The translations under genes were made by a program, and so were the position numbers. From positions 1 to 14,560 of the forward strand of contig JAOTTU010000041.1 in NCBI GenBank assembly GCA_029864225.1: a stretch of 14,560 nt of DNA, read 5' to 3'. This DNA is from Gammaproteobacteria bacterium. Its GTDB lineage: Bacteria > Pseudomonadota > Gammaproteobacteria > UBA9214. Numbering within the stretch: position 1 is the first letter of the stretch; the number at the start of each line of letters is the position of its first letter. Below are positions 7,128 to 13,702 of the stretch, piece after piece. The notes below the pieces were generated by a model. That model was not told the origin of the DNA, did no database searches, and saw nothing but the letters and a program-made list of their open reading frames with translations.

Positions 7128-7230
7128 AACCAGCACTTGTCTGCCAGGTGCCTGACCGGCATTAATACGGTTGCCGCCAGTCTGCAGGAGCACTCTGCGA
7201 GCACAATCGGAAAATCATTTCCGCAGCAGC

Positions 7231-7506
7231 CACGGAAGAACACGGAAATATAAGAAAAGAAATAATCAAGGAAAGTCTGATCAAGCTGTCATTCCGGGCG
7301 GAGCATAGTGGAGATCCGGAATCCATCAGCTGGTAATCAGGCAGTTACTGGATTCCGGCCTTCGCCGGAATGACGAAGGATGAGTTAATCAGGCCTTCGA
7401 TAAAAAAAAGACATCGCCAACCTGTGACAGGCCAATATGTAATTGGTGTGTTTGTGTTATTTACAATAATTGGCTTTTGATGTTTATCTTTCCGTGTTCT
7501 TCCGTG
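7231..7506. repeat. 18-bp perfect inverted repeat framing the intergenic repeat block
   Basis: CACGGAAGAACACGGAAA (7231-7248) recurs exactly inverted at 7489-7506, where it is followed by a further TCCGTGGCT motif. The arms are 240 bp apart and enclose the palindromic element at 7288-7374. No ORF longer than a few dozen codons lies between the arms. Sequences of the type CCACGGAAGAACACGGA are familiar to me as dispersed intergenic repeats in proteobacteria (from memory). The remaining DNA of 7110-7542 is AT-richer than its surroundings and shows no gene I can support. Confidence 0.7.
7288..7374. repeat. Dispersed palindromic element with ATTCCGG/CCGGAAT arms
   Basis: The 87-bp unit begins GTCATTCCGG and ends with its exact inverse CCGGAATGAC. 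It holds two hairpins. The first is ATTCCGG (7291-7297) paired with CCGGAAT (7316-7322). The second is ATTCCGGC-CTTC-GCCGGAAT (7352-7371), an 8-bp stem with a 4-nt loop. In addition CCGGAATCCA (7316-7325) pairs with TGGATTCCGG (7349-7358). This is the common GGATTCCGGC-TTCGCCGGAATGAC type of extragenic repeat seen in many copies in beta- and gammaproteobacteria. Mobility is not shown here. Confidence 0.75.
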
Positions 7507-7542
7507 AATTCCGTGGCTATTATCCTGATGGATTCTCAGCCT

Positions 7543-7827
7543 TTAATCCTTGATCCACTTCTCCAGGGCCGCGATTATTTTCTCGGCCTGGTCCTTGCTG
7601 GAAATGTTGAACTTGGATTTCTGCTGGTATTCGCCCCCGCGTTTCTGATAGCGGCGGATGGTGAACTTGTCCGGGCCGTACTCCTCCTTGGAACGGTTCC
7701 AGTCCTGGTAACGGTAGATGATCGTGCACCAGGCTCCCTTGGTGAGGATTTCCTTGTCCAGTTCCTTGACGGTCTCGATGCCGTCTTCCTCGTAGGTGAC
7801 TGTCAGTTCTTCAGCGGTTGAGGCCAT
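7543..7827 (-). CDS. Conserved small protein of unknown function
   Basis: The 94-aa product starts at ATG 7827, chosen because GGAG lies 6 nt upstream; the frame stays open to 7902 but the extra 25 residues have no coding character. The protein is charged and soluble: an acidic N-terminal part (EELTVTYEEDGIETVKELDK), a central segment with aromatics (WCTIIYRYQDWNRSKEEYG), a beta-like stretch FTIRRYQKRGGEYQQKSKFN, and a C-terminal helix KDQAEKIIAALEKWIKD. I recall near-identical conserved hypothetical proteins in sulfur- and metal-cycling proteobacteria but no assigned function. The last half has a faint PC4-like single-strand-binding look, which is speculation. It lies downstream of the proline-rich gene and an FNR-like palindrome. 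Confidence 0.75.
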   Translation of the reverse strand: MASTAEELTVTYEEDGIETVKELDKEILTKGAWCTIIYRYQDWNRSKEEYGPDKFTIRRYQKRGGEYQQKSKFNISSKDQAEKIIAALEKWIKD

Positions 7828-7867
7828 GCGGTACTCCGGGGTTGCATTGTGATTGGGTGACAGTATG

Positions 7868-7882
7868 CCGGCCCATGGCCGG
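7868..7882. other. GC-rich hairpin upstream of the 94-aa gene
   Basis: CCGGCC-CAT-GGCCGG, a perfect 6-bp stem with a 3-nt loop, lies about 40-55 nt before the start codon at 7827. It would fall in the 5' leader if transcription begins near 7905. Role unknown. Confidence 0.25.
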
Positions 7883-7940
7883 ACGGTTGCGGCGGCCATC
7901 ATACGGATTTATTCGGCCAGCGGAAGCGGTGCCGAGTTAT

Positions 7941-7954
7941 CTGATATAAATCAG
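7941..7954. promoter_or_regulatory. FNR/CRP-family-like palindrome
   Basis: CTGAT-ATAA-ATCAG is a perfect inverted repeat that keeps the TGAT-N4-ATCA core of the FNR/ANR/DNR box (consensus TTGAT-N4-ATCAA), differing only in the two outermost bases. Its centre is about 120 nt upstream of the 94-aa gene start. The -10 box expected about 30 bp downstream is not convincing (GAATAA or TAAATC are the nearest candidates). Confidence 0.35.
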
Positions 7955-7979
7955 TTATTTGAAGTCTAACTCGGGAGGA

Positions 7980-8204
7980 TCATAGTTCTGCTGGCGGTGC
8001 CGGCGGGAATTCCTCGGGTTGGCCGGGCGGGATCTCCACCGGGGGTTCGGGCGTGGTTTCCGGTGGACCTTGCGGGGGGATGTCAGGCGGCAGGTCGGGC
8101 TGGGGTTCCTCCGGCGGTGATCCTGGCGGGATCTCCGGCTCACCCGCCAATAGCGTGCGCCTCTCGTGTCGGGTCATCGCGTGCATCTCAGCTGCATGTT
8201 GCAT
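7980..8204 (-). CDS. Small proline-rich protein
   Basis: The 74-aa product starts at ATG 8204, which has AGGAG 4 nt upstream, the best ribosome site of the in-frame ATGs (8204, 8186, 8177). After MQHAAEMHAMTRHERRTLLA, the remaining 54 residues are an irregular Pro/Glu repeat of units like PPEIPPG, PPEEPQPDLPPDIPP and PPETTPEPPVEIPPG. There is no signal peptide or transmembrane segment, so it should be cytoplasmic and probably extended or disordered. Similar short proline-rich hypothetical proteins occur in gammaproteobacteria; none has a known function that I can cite. A longer open frame upstream to 8978 in the same phase is antisense-free shadow within the 808-aa gene. It follows that gene by 44 nt and may share its transcript. 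Confidence 0.6.
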   Translation of the reverse strand: MQHAAEMHAMTRHERRTLLAGEPEIPPGSPPEEPQPDLPPDIPPQGPPETTPEPPVEIPPGQPEEFPPAPPAEL

Positions 8205-8248
8205 CAGGCTCCTGGTTAAAGTGTAGACGCACATGCACCGCACCGCTG

Positions 8249-10675
8249 TCAGTGCATGACCAGGGCGGCGAGCACGTACAACAGCAGGGCCGTGATGATC
8301 ACCGCAGTGAAACCGAACTGGATGGCCAGCAGGGTGGCCAGCACCGCGCTGAGTACCGAGGCGCAGCCGTTGATGCCCCAGGCCCAGGGGACCAGTGCGG
8401 GCCTTACGGCGGCGAGTCGGGCCAGCCCGAGGGGAAACGGCATGCCCATGAAAAACGCCAGGGGTGCAATCAGTACAATCGCCACCAGGATGCGGATGAC
8501 GACGGGCAAGTGCAGCAGGGCGGTAAACACCGGGTCGAGCAGCAGCAGGTAGAGCAGGCCGAACACGGCGATACCGGACACCGCCCTGGCTGTTGCGTGC
8601 TGCGTGGGCGACGGGTGTGCCTGCCGGCGTGCCGTCCAGGCGCTGCCGGCGCCGGCGAACAACAGAAAGGCGGTCAGCACGATGGCGACGGCATACAGCG
8701 GGTGGTGCAGGAACAGGATGAATTTCTGGATAAATGCGATCTCGATAAACAGGAAGGCCAAGCCGATTGCGAAAAAGTAGAGCACCACCCGGGACGGACG
8801 GGCCGCGCTTGCCGGCTCGTCCTGGCTGCTGCGCAGCACCACTAGCGGTAGCAAGATCAAAACGCTGCTCAGCACCAGTGCCTGCAACAGGGTGGTCACC
8901 AGCACAAGGTAACCGGCCTCCAGTAACGGCAGCCCGCCCTGGCCGCGCAGCGCGAGTATCTCCGGCAAGACCTCCCACTTGAAAAAATGAAAGAAATACG
9001 GGCGGTCGTCCGTGGCCGGGGTGATGTCGAACTTGTAGCGTTCCATAAACGTCGCATCCCGTGCACCGGTCAGGGCAGCCGCGGCCTGGTAAAAATACGC
9101 CTGGGTGAAGACATTGACCCGGTTGGCCGCGTCTGCCGGCATGCCGGGATACCAGGCGGTGTCGAAGGCCCGTGTCAGGCAGAAGTCCTGTAGCCGGGTT
9201 ATCTCGTCCGTGCTGAAGACGCCGTTCTTTATCAGCAAGGTGCTGGTCTGCCAGCCACGGATCAGGACCAGCCGCTTGCCGGGATCCTCAATGCCTGATT
9301 CCCGTAGTGCACGCACCGCGGTGGCAAGGAGTTTCAGGGTGTCGCGCGGTGGCAGTTTGATCCAGCGGCTGATGGCCAGGTAGCCGCCGGGCGCCACGCG
9401 TGCCAGGTAGTCCTGCAGTGCCTCGACCGTGTACAAGTAGCTTTCATTGAGCGCGTGCAGACCGCTGCTGGAGGCGCCGAAGGCATCCAGCAGGGTGATC
9501 TGCACCAGGTCGTAGGATCCCCGGCTGCGCCGGATAAAACCACGCGCCTCGCCGCGGTGGATCCGGACGGCGGGGTGGTCGTAGAGGTGTCCGGCCCAGT
9601 CGGCATGGTCCTTCCTGACCAGTTCGATCAGCTGCGGGTTGAGTTCCACGGCATCGATCCGCTGCACCCCGTGGTTGAGTGCTTGCTGGACATCTGCGCC
9701 GGCACCTGCACCCAGTACCAGCACCCGCTGTAGTTCGGCCAGGTAATAGGGCAGAGCCGAGGTCAGGTCATCCAGGTAGGCCAGCGTCTCCCCCTGCGGA
9801 TTGTGGTTGATGGCCGTCAGCCCGTCGGCGTCGGTGAACACCCCGAGTTGCGCGGGTAGGGGTGCGCTTGATTGCAGGCTCAGTCCGGGCGCATGGCGCA
9901 ACGGGACCCGCGGGCTTTCGACCACGCTGATCAGCCCCAGCGGACTGGAACGCTGCTCGATAACCCGGGCGCCGCCGATGCGCAGGGTCTGGCTCATGGT
10001 CTTGTAGGGCGACGGCTGCGGTGTCAGCCATTCAGCCGGTAGGGCGAGTAGCAGCACGGCGGCAAGCACGGTGCCGGCCAGTCCGTGGGCGCGCGGGCCC
10101 TGGAGTTCGCTGGCGGCCACCAGGCTGGCAAGCAGGCCGAGCGTACCGAGCAATTTCAGTGCCGTGCCCGGGAAGACTGCAAACAGCAGCAGGACGATAC
10201 CCAGGCTGCCCAGCCCCGCCCCCAGCAGGTCGGCGGCATAGACGCGCGCGATCGCCTGCCGGTAACGGGTGAGTGCCAGCGCAACCGCGTTGGCCGCGAA
10301 CAGGAATGGCAAGGCAAGCAGCAGGTAGACCGCGAGCAGATACAGGGCCTGGTGCCAGTCCCAGAGGATCTCCTCGGCGTTGAGCGGTACCTGTTGTGCC
10401 GCCAGGGTGCAGGCAACCGACGACAGGCCGAACAGGGCCAGGTTAATACGGTAGGCCCCGGGAAAGTGCGCCAGCAACCAGGGCCGTGCCAGCGAGATGA
10501 AGGTCCCGCTGGCGCCATAGCCCAGCAGCGCCAGGCTGATGATCATGTAGGCGAAGTGATGCCACTGGATGATCGAGAACAGGCGCATCAGCAGGATTTC
10601 GTAGGCCAGTGCAGCGGCCGAAACCAGGCTGATGGAGATCAGCGGTGGACGTTCCAGTGTCCCGGATGAGGTCAT
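8249..10675 (-). CDS. Membrane protein with spermidine-synthase-like SAM-binding domain
   Basis: 808-aa inner-membrane protein of the multi-spanning spermidine-synthase-like group. The N-terminal third (about 12-218) is a bundle of six or seven hydrophobic segments including AYEILLMRLFSIIQWHHFAY. The central domain carries the Rossmann nucleotide motif VLVLGAGAGADV (about 317-328) followed by IDAVELNPQL with its ribose-binding acidic residue, then LVQITLLDAFGASSSGLHAL and the PGGYLAISRW strand. The C-terminal third (about 585-808) has more transmembrane helices. Canonical SpeE makes spermidine from putrescine and decarboxylated SAM; whether membrane forms do so is uncertain, and I make no claim on the product. 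It starts 10 nt after the PCM-like gene and is surely co-transcribed. The start has only a weak ribosome site, consistent with coupling. Confidence 0.85.
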   Translation of the reverse strand: MTSSGTLERPPLISISLVSAAALAYEILLMRLFSIIQWHHFAYMIISLALLGYGASGTFISLARPWLLAHFPGAYRINLALFGLSSVACTLAAQQVPLNAEEILWDWHQALYLLAVYLLLALPFLFAANAVALALTRYRQAIARVYAADLLGAGLGSLGIVLLLFAVFPGTALKLLGTLGLLASLVAASELQGPRAHGLAGTVLAAVLLLALPAEWLTPQPSPYKTMSQTLRIGGARVIEQRSSPLGLISVVESPRVPLRHAPGLSLQSSAPLPAQLGVFTDADGLTAINHNPQGETLAYLDDLTSALPYYLAELQRVLVLGAGAGADVQQALNHGVQRIDAVELNPQLIELVRKDHADWAGHLYDHPAVRIHRGEARGFIRRSRGSYDLVQITLLDAFGASSSGLHALNESYLYTVEALQDYLARVAPGGYLAISRWIKLPPRDTLKLLATAVRALRESGIEDPGKRLVLIRGWQTSTLLIKNGVFSTDEITRLQDFCLTRAFDTAWYPGMPADAANRVNVFTQAYFYQAAAALTGARDATFMERYKFDITPATDDRPYFFHFFKWEVLPEILALRGQGGLPLLEAGYLVLVTTLLQALVLSSVLILLPLVVLRSSQDEPASAARPSRVVLYFFAIGLAFLFIEIAFIQKFILFLHHPLYAVAIVLTAFLLFAGAGSAWTARRQAHPSPTQHATARAVSGIAVFGLLYLLLLDPVFTALLHLPVVIRILVAIVLIAPLAFFMGMPFPLGLARLAAVRPALVPWAWGINGCASVLSAVLATLLAIQFGFTAVIITALLLYVLAALVMH

Positions 10676-10685
10676 CTCGGGAGTA

Positions 10686-11426
10686 TCAATGCGTTCCTGT
10701 CAATGGCACGAACCGCACCGGCAGGATCTGGCGGGTGACCACCTCCCCCTGCGTGTCCTTCTCGACCAGGACCAGTTGCTGGACCATGAAGCGGCTGCCG
10801 ACCGGGACGATCATGCGCCCGCCCTTTTTCAACTGTTGTATCAACGGGGGCGGGATATGGCTGGCCGCGGCGGTGACGACGATGGCATCGAAGGGGGCCT
10901 GTTCTTCCCAGCCATAATAGCCGTCGCCGATACGCACTGTGATGTTTTCATAGTCCAGCGCTTCCAGGTCGCGGCGCGCCCGCTTACCGAGCGCCTCGAT
11001 GATTTCGATGGTGTACACCTGGTCGACGAGTTCAGCCAGGATCGCGGCCTGGTAACCGGAGCCGGTGCCGACCTCGAGTACCCTGCTGGCCGCGGTGACC
11101 TTCAGCAAGTCGGTCATGATGGCCACGATATAGGGTTGCGAGATGGTCTGCCCGTGGCCGATCGGCAGGGGCCGGTTTTCATAGGCGGCATTACGGTGGG
11201 ACTCGGGTACCAGTGCATGGCGCGGTACCGTGGCCATGGCCTGCATGACGCGCGGGTCGAGCACCTCTCTGTCCAGTTGCCGGCTGGTCATACGCACGTC
11301 GGCCTCGATCTCCCTGACCATGTCCTGGCGCGCAGTCGCAAAGGGATCGTCGGCACGGATTGCGGTCCCTGCACAAAGGCAGGCCACACACACCAGGGAG
11401 CTGATAAAGCGGGCCGGGTTGTTCAT
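10686..11426 (-). CDS. pcm: Protein-L-isoaspartate O-methyltransferase homologue with signal peptide
   Basis: Family role: SAM-dependent methylation of isoaspartyl residues as the first step of repairing damaged proteins. The catalytic domain is complete: ATVPRHALVPE (66-76), the substrate and SAM loop PIGHGQTISQPYIVAIM (89-105), motif I VLEVGTGSGYQAA (116-128), DAIVVTAAASHIPPPL, and the closing GGRMIVPVG. At 246 aa it is longer than the roughly 208-aa cytosolic enzyme because of an N-terminal extension: MNNPARFISSLVCVACLCAG followed by TAIRA-DDPF, a Sec-type signal peptide with cleavage after A25. Cysteines do not fit a lipobox. No strong ribosome site precedes the ATG at 11426, but the next in-frame Met (36) would remove the signal. 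It is first in a two-gene unit with the membrane SAM-domain protein. Confidence 0.9.
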   Translation of the reverse strand: MNNPARFISSLVCVACLCAGTAIRADDPFATARQDMVREIEADVRMTSRQLDREVLDPRVMQAMATVPRHALVPESHRNAAYENRPLPIGHGQTISQPYIVAIMTDLLKVTAASRVLEVGTGSGYQAAILAELVDQVYTIEIIEALGKRARRDLEALDYENITVRIGDGYYGWEEQAPFDAIVVTAAASHIPPPLIQQLKKGGRMIVPVGSRFMVQQLVLVEKDTQGEVVTRQILPVRFVPLTGTH

Positions 11427-11513
11427 GAGAGTGCGTGATGAAATGCCGGTTCGGATCTCCTACCGTTAAGCATAGTGCATCGGCTGGCCGTCTTCCCGCG
11501 ACATGGCCCCAGG

Positions 11514-11530
11514 CCGGCCGCTGCGGCCGG
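11514..11530. other. Strong GC hairpin in the divergent intergenic region
   Basis: CCGGCCG-CTG-CGGCCGG is a perfect 7-bp all-GC stem with a 3-nt loop, 88 nt upstream of the PCM-like start and 75 nt before the LMF-like start. It lacks a T-run on either strand. It could be an operator or a leader structure. Confidence 0.3.
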
Positions 11531-11558
11531 ATGATTAGCGCCGCTACAGTGCACTGGC

Positions 11559-11564
11559 TATAGT
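11559..11564 (+). promoter_or_regulatory. Possible -10 box for the LMF-like gene
   Basis: TATAGT (5/6 match to TATAAT) lies 40 nt before the ATG at 11605. The hexamers 16-18 bp upstream (TTAGCG or close) match TTGACA poorly, so this is a weak promoter call. Transcription from here would leave a leader of about 33 nt. Confidence 0.25.
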
Positions 11565-11604
11565 TAGCACTGTTCACCTGACCATCAGTCAACCACTGGG
11601 CGCT

Positions 11605-13425
11605 ATGGGACAGCCACAAAGACCGGTCCTGATCTATGCTGCTGACAGTCCACTGCGTGCCTGGCAGGTGCGCTACTGGCAGCGGTTGACCGGGAATGCC
11701 GTCGACTACCTGGCCTGCCAGGAGATTGCGGATCGCTATCCGGACATTTCCCCTGCGGAATGTCGCCGCAGCATTCAGCTGGTCACGCCGCAAGGGCAGC
11801 GCTACACAGGTGCCGTGGCGGCGGCACGGGTGCTGTCCCATGGCGGGCGGCACGCGGCCTGGCGGTGTCATCGTTACCTGCCGGGCTATGCCCGGATCGC
11901 CGGCTATCTCCATGCCCTGGTCGCGCGTCACCCGAACGCGGCGTACTGGTTTGCCCGGCTGCTGTGGGGACGGGAGCGCTATCCGGCGCAATACCAGCGG
12001 GTCAGCTGGCTGTTCCTGCGCCTGCTGGCACTGGTCTACCTGGCCGCATTTGCCTCCTTCGGCCTGCAGGCGGAGGGTCTGGTAGGCAGCCAGGGCATCC
12101 TGCCAGTCGCGGCGGACCTGCGGGCCATCAGCGAGGACTACGGCGGGCGCGGCTACTGGCTGTTCCCGAGCGTGTTCTGGCTGAATGCCAGCAACGTTGC
12201 CCTGCAGTTCGTTAGCCTGGCCGGGGTCGGCGCCGCGCTGCTGCTGTTCGGCAATATCCTCACCCGGCTCATGTTGCCACTGCTGTTTGTACTCTATCTG
12301 TCGGTGGTCTTTGCCGGCCAGGTGTTCTTCAATTTCCAGTGGGATTTCATGCTGCTGGAGGCCGGTTTCCTGGCCATCTTCCTGCCCTGGGGCTCCCCGC
12401 TGGTGATCTGGCTGTTTCACTGGCTGCTGTTCCGGGTGCGTTTCCTGTCCGGCATCTCCAAGCTGCTCAGCGGGGACCCGGCCTGGGCCAACTTCACGGC
12501 CCTCGACTACTACTTCGAGACCCAGCCGCTGCCGCATGTCGGGAGCTGGCTGGCGCACCAGCTACCGGAGTGGATGCTGCGTACCGGGGTGGGCTGGGTG
12601 TTTTTCGTGGAACTGCTGGTGCCGTTCCTGGTGTTTCTGCCGCGGCGCCCGCGCCTGTTCGCGGCCTGGACCACTATCCTGACCCAGGTGCTCATCATGC
12701 TGACCAGCAACCACAACTTTTTCAACCTGCTCACCATTGTGGTGTGCCTGTTGCTGTTCGATGACCGTGACCTGCGCTGGCTCCGGCTGCCAAAGATGCT
12801 GACCGGGTTCGGCTGGTTCAGCCGGGGCCTGCCGCTCCCTGCTGCAGGTGGCCCGGGACGGGTCGCGACGGCCTGCGCCGGCCTGCTGACCGTGTTGATC
12901 GTGTCGTCAACACTCAGCATGATGTGGTCCACCCTGAGCAAGCGACCGCTGCCGACTGTGAATGAAGTCGTGGTGCGCGGACTGGTGCAGTGGCATTTGG
13001 TCAACAACTACCACGTGTTCCCGGTGATGACCACGCAACGCCCCGAGATGATCATCGAGGGGTCGAACGACGGGGTGACCTGGCAGGCCTACGGCTTCAG
13101 GTACAAGCCGGGTGAGCTGACACGCCGGCCGGTCTTCAATATCCCGCACCAGCCGCGTCTCGACTGGCAGATGTGGTTTGCGGCCCTCGCGCCCCCGTAC
13201 ACACGGGTGTCCTACTGGGTTCCTGACTTTATCCAGCGCCTGCTGGAGGGTTCCCCGGATGTGCTGGATCTGCTGGAACACAATCCGTTCCCCGGGCAAC
13301 CGCCGCGCTACGTGCGCGCACGCCTGGAGCTGTACCGCTTCACGACGCAGGCAGAGAAAAAGGCGACCGGACAGTGGTGGACCAGCGAGCCGATCGGACT
13401 CTATCTGCCACCGCGCAGCCTGTAA
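11605..13425 (+). CDS. DUF393-lipase maturation factor (LMF)-like membrane fusion protein
   Basis: 606 aa with two parts. Residues 1 to about 125 resemble a DUF393 (DCC thiol-disulfide family) domain, but the DxxCxxC site is replaced: VLIYAADSPLRAW has Ser and Arg at the two cysteine positions. Residues 130-460 are an integral membrane domain with hallmarks of the LMF family: QWDFMLLEAGFLAI (245-258), RFLSGISKLLSGDPAW (279-294), NFTALDYYFETQPLPH, and LTSNHNFFNLL (366-376). The C-terminal soluble domain has VMTTQRPEMIIEGSNDG (474-490) and PHQPRLDWQMWFAAL (515-529). Animal LMF1 helps lipases fold in the ER; the bacterial role is unknown and presumably envelope-related. Start ATG 11605 has only a GGG nearby. 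Transcribed divergently from the PCM/SAM-domain pair. Confidence 0.87.
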   Translation: MGQPQRPVLIYAADSPLRAWQVRYWQRLTGNAVDYLACQEIADRYPDISPAECRRSIQLVTPQGQRYTGAVAAARVLSHGGRHAAWRCHRYLPGYARIAGYLHALVARHPNAAYWFARLLWGRERYPAQYQRVSWLFLRLLALVYLAAFASFGLQAEGLVGSQGILPVAADLRAISEDYGGRGYWLFPSVFWLNASNVALQFVSLAGVGAALLLFGNILTRLMLPLLFVLYLSVVFAGQVFFNFQWDFMLLEAGFLAIFLPWGSPLVIWLFHWLLFRVRFLSGISKLLSGDPAWANFTALDYYFETQPLPHVGSWLAHQLPEWMLRTGVGWVFFVELLVPFLVFLPRRPRLFAAWTTILTQVLIMLTSNHNFFNLLTIVVCLLLFDDRDLRWLRLPKMLTGFGWFSRGLPLPAAGGPGRVATACAGLLTVLIVSSTLSMMWSTLSKRPLPTVNEVVVRGLVQWHLVNNYHVFPVMTTQRPEMIIEGSNDGVTWQAYGFRYKPGELTRRPVFNIPHQPRLDWQMWFAALAPPYTRVSYWVPDFIQRLLEGSPDVLDLLEHNPFPGQPPRYVRARLELYRFTTQAEKKATGQWWTSEPIGLYLPPRSL

Positions 13426-13442
13426 GCAGTGTTGTAGGAAAA

Positions 13443-13638
13443 GGGGACAGATTTATTTCAGGAAATGTCTGATTGAGTGCCCCGGCAGCATTGTTTAGTG
13501 TTAAGCAGAAAGTTTGCACTGGAGGATGTGAATGCCACGGAAGGCATGCGTTGTACTGGCAAATTGCCCGCGCCCTGTTATTCAGCAAGGTAATTACCGG
13601 GTGTGGGGTGTTTGCTGGGTTGAAAATAAATCTGTCCC
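13443..13638 (+). mobile_element. 196-bp inverted-repeat element (copy B), internally deleted Y1/REP-type transposon remnant
   Basis: The left end GGGGACAGATTTATTTC (13443-13459) is inverted at the right end GAAAATAAATCTGTCCC (13622-13638), with 1-2 mismatches or gaps. Flanking GTAGGAAAA and TTTTTAC extend the symmetry slightly. The ends are the same as in the 70-bp element at 4791-4860. Inside are a consensus ribosome site GGAGG and the codons MPRKA, matching how REP-associated Y1 transposases often begin (from memory), followed at once by unrelated sequence. Inference: an autonomous element lost nearly all of its transposase gene and kept both ends. No target duplication is seen, as expected for Y1 elements. 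Confidence 0.7.
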
Positions 13639-13702
13639 TTTTTACTTCTGGGCTAAAATAATAGATGGATATATAAGGGTTGGCGATAAACGTCATGGCT
13701 GA
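13532..13702 (+). pseudogene. Residual transposase start fused to an out-of-context tail
   Basis: A 56-codon ORF begins at ATG 13532, 6 nt after a perfect GGAGG. It starts MPRKACVVLA, and only the first five or six residues resemble RAYT/Y1 transposases (typically MPRKARID or similar). No catalytic HUH motif or tyrosine region is present; a full enzyme would be about 150-300 aa. The frame stays open through the right inverted repeat (ENKSVPFYF) and ends at TGA 13700-13702, overlapping the start of the downstream TPR gene by 8 nt. It is most simply an internally deleted gene, though its ribosome site may still be used. Confidence 0.5.

Noticed and set aside
6783..7193. 136-codon minus-strand open frame over the small basic gene
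   Set aside because: Cys/Ala/Leu-rich with no domain, start without ribosome site; the plus strand gives the more coherent protein. Not completely excluded, since neither is recognised.
7955..8143. Possible frameshift at the end of the proline-rich gene (other frame ends NYDPPELDFK)
   Set aside because: The annotated frame ends naturally in PPAEL and the alternative frame upstream is Arg/Ser-rich noise; without an orthologue there is no reason to prefer a shifted ending.
8205..8978. In-phase upstream extension of the proline-rich gene (332 codons in all)
   Set aside because: The upstream part lies in another frame of the 808-aa membrane protein gene and is low-complexity Arg/Ala/Gly/Pro; only the part after 8204 has its own ribosome site and a distinct character.
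10632..11438. 268-codon plus-strand open frame over the PCM gene
   Set aside because: Antisense to a catalytically complete PCM; Asp/Gly/His-rich with no recognisable domain.
11191..12558. 455-codon minus-strand open frame opposite the LMF-like and PCM genes
   Set aside because: Composition is Gln/Arg/Pro-rich without domains; it is the antisense shadow of two well-supported genes and arises from the GC-rich third positions.
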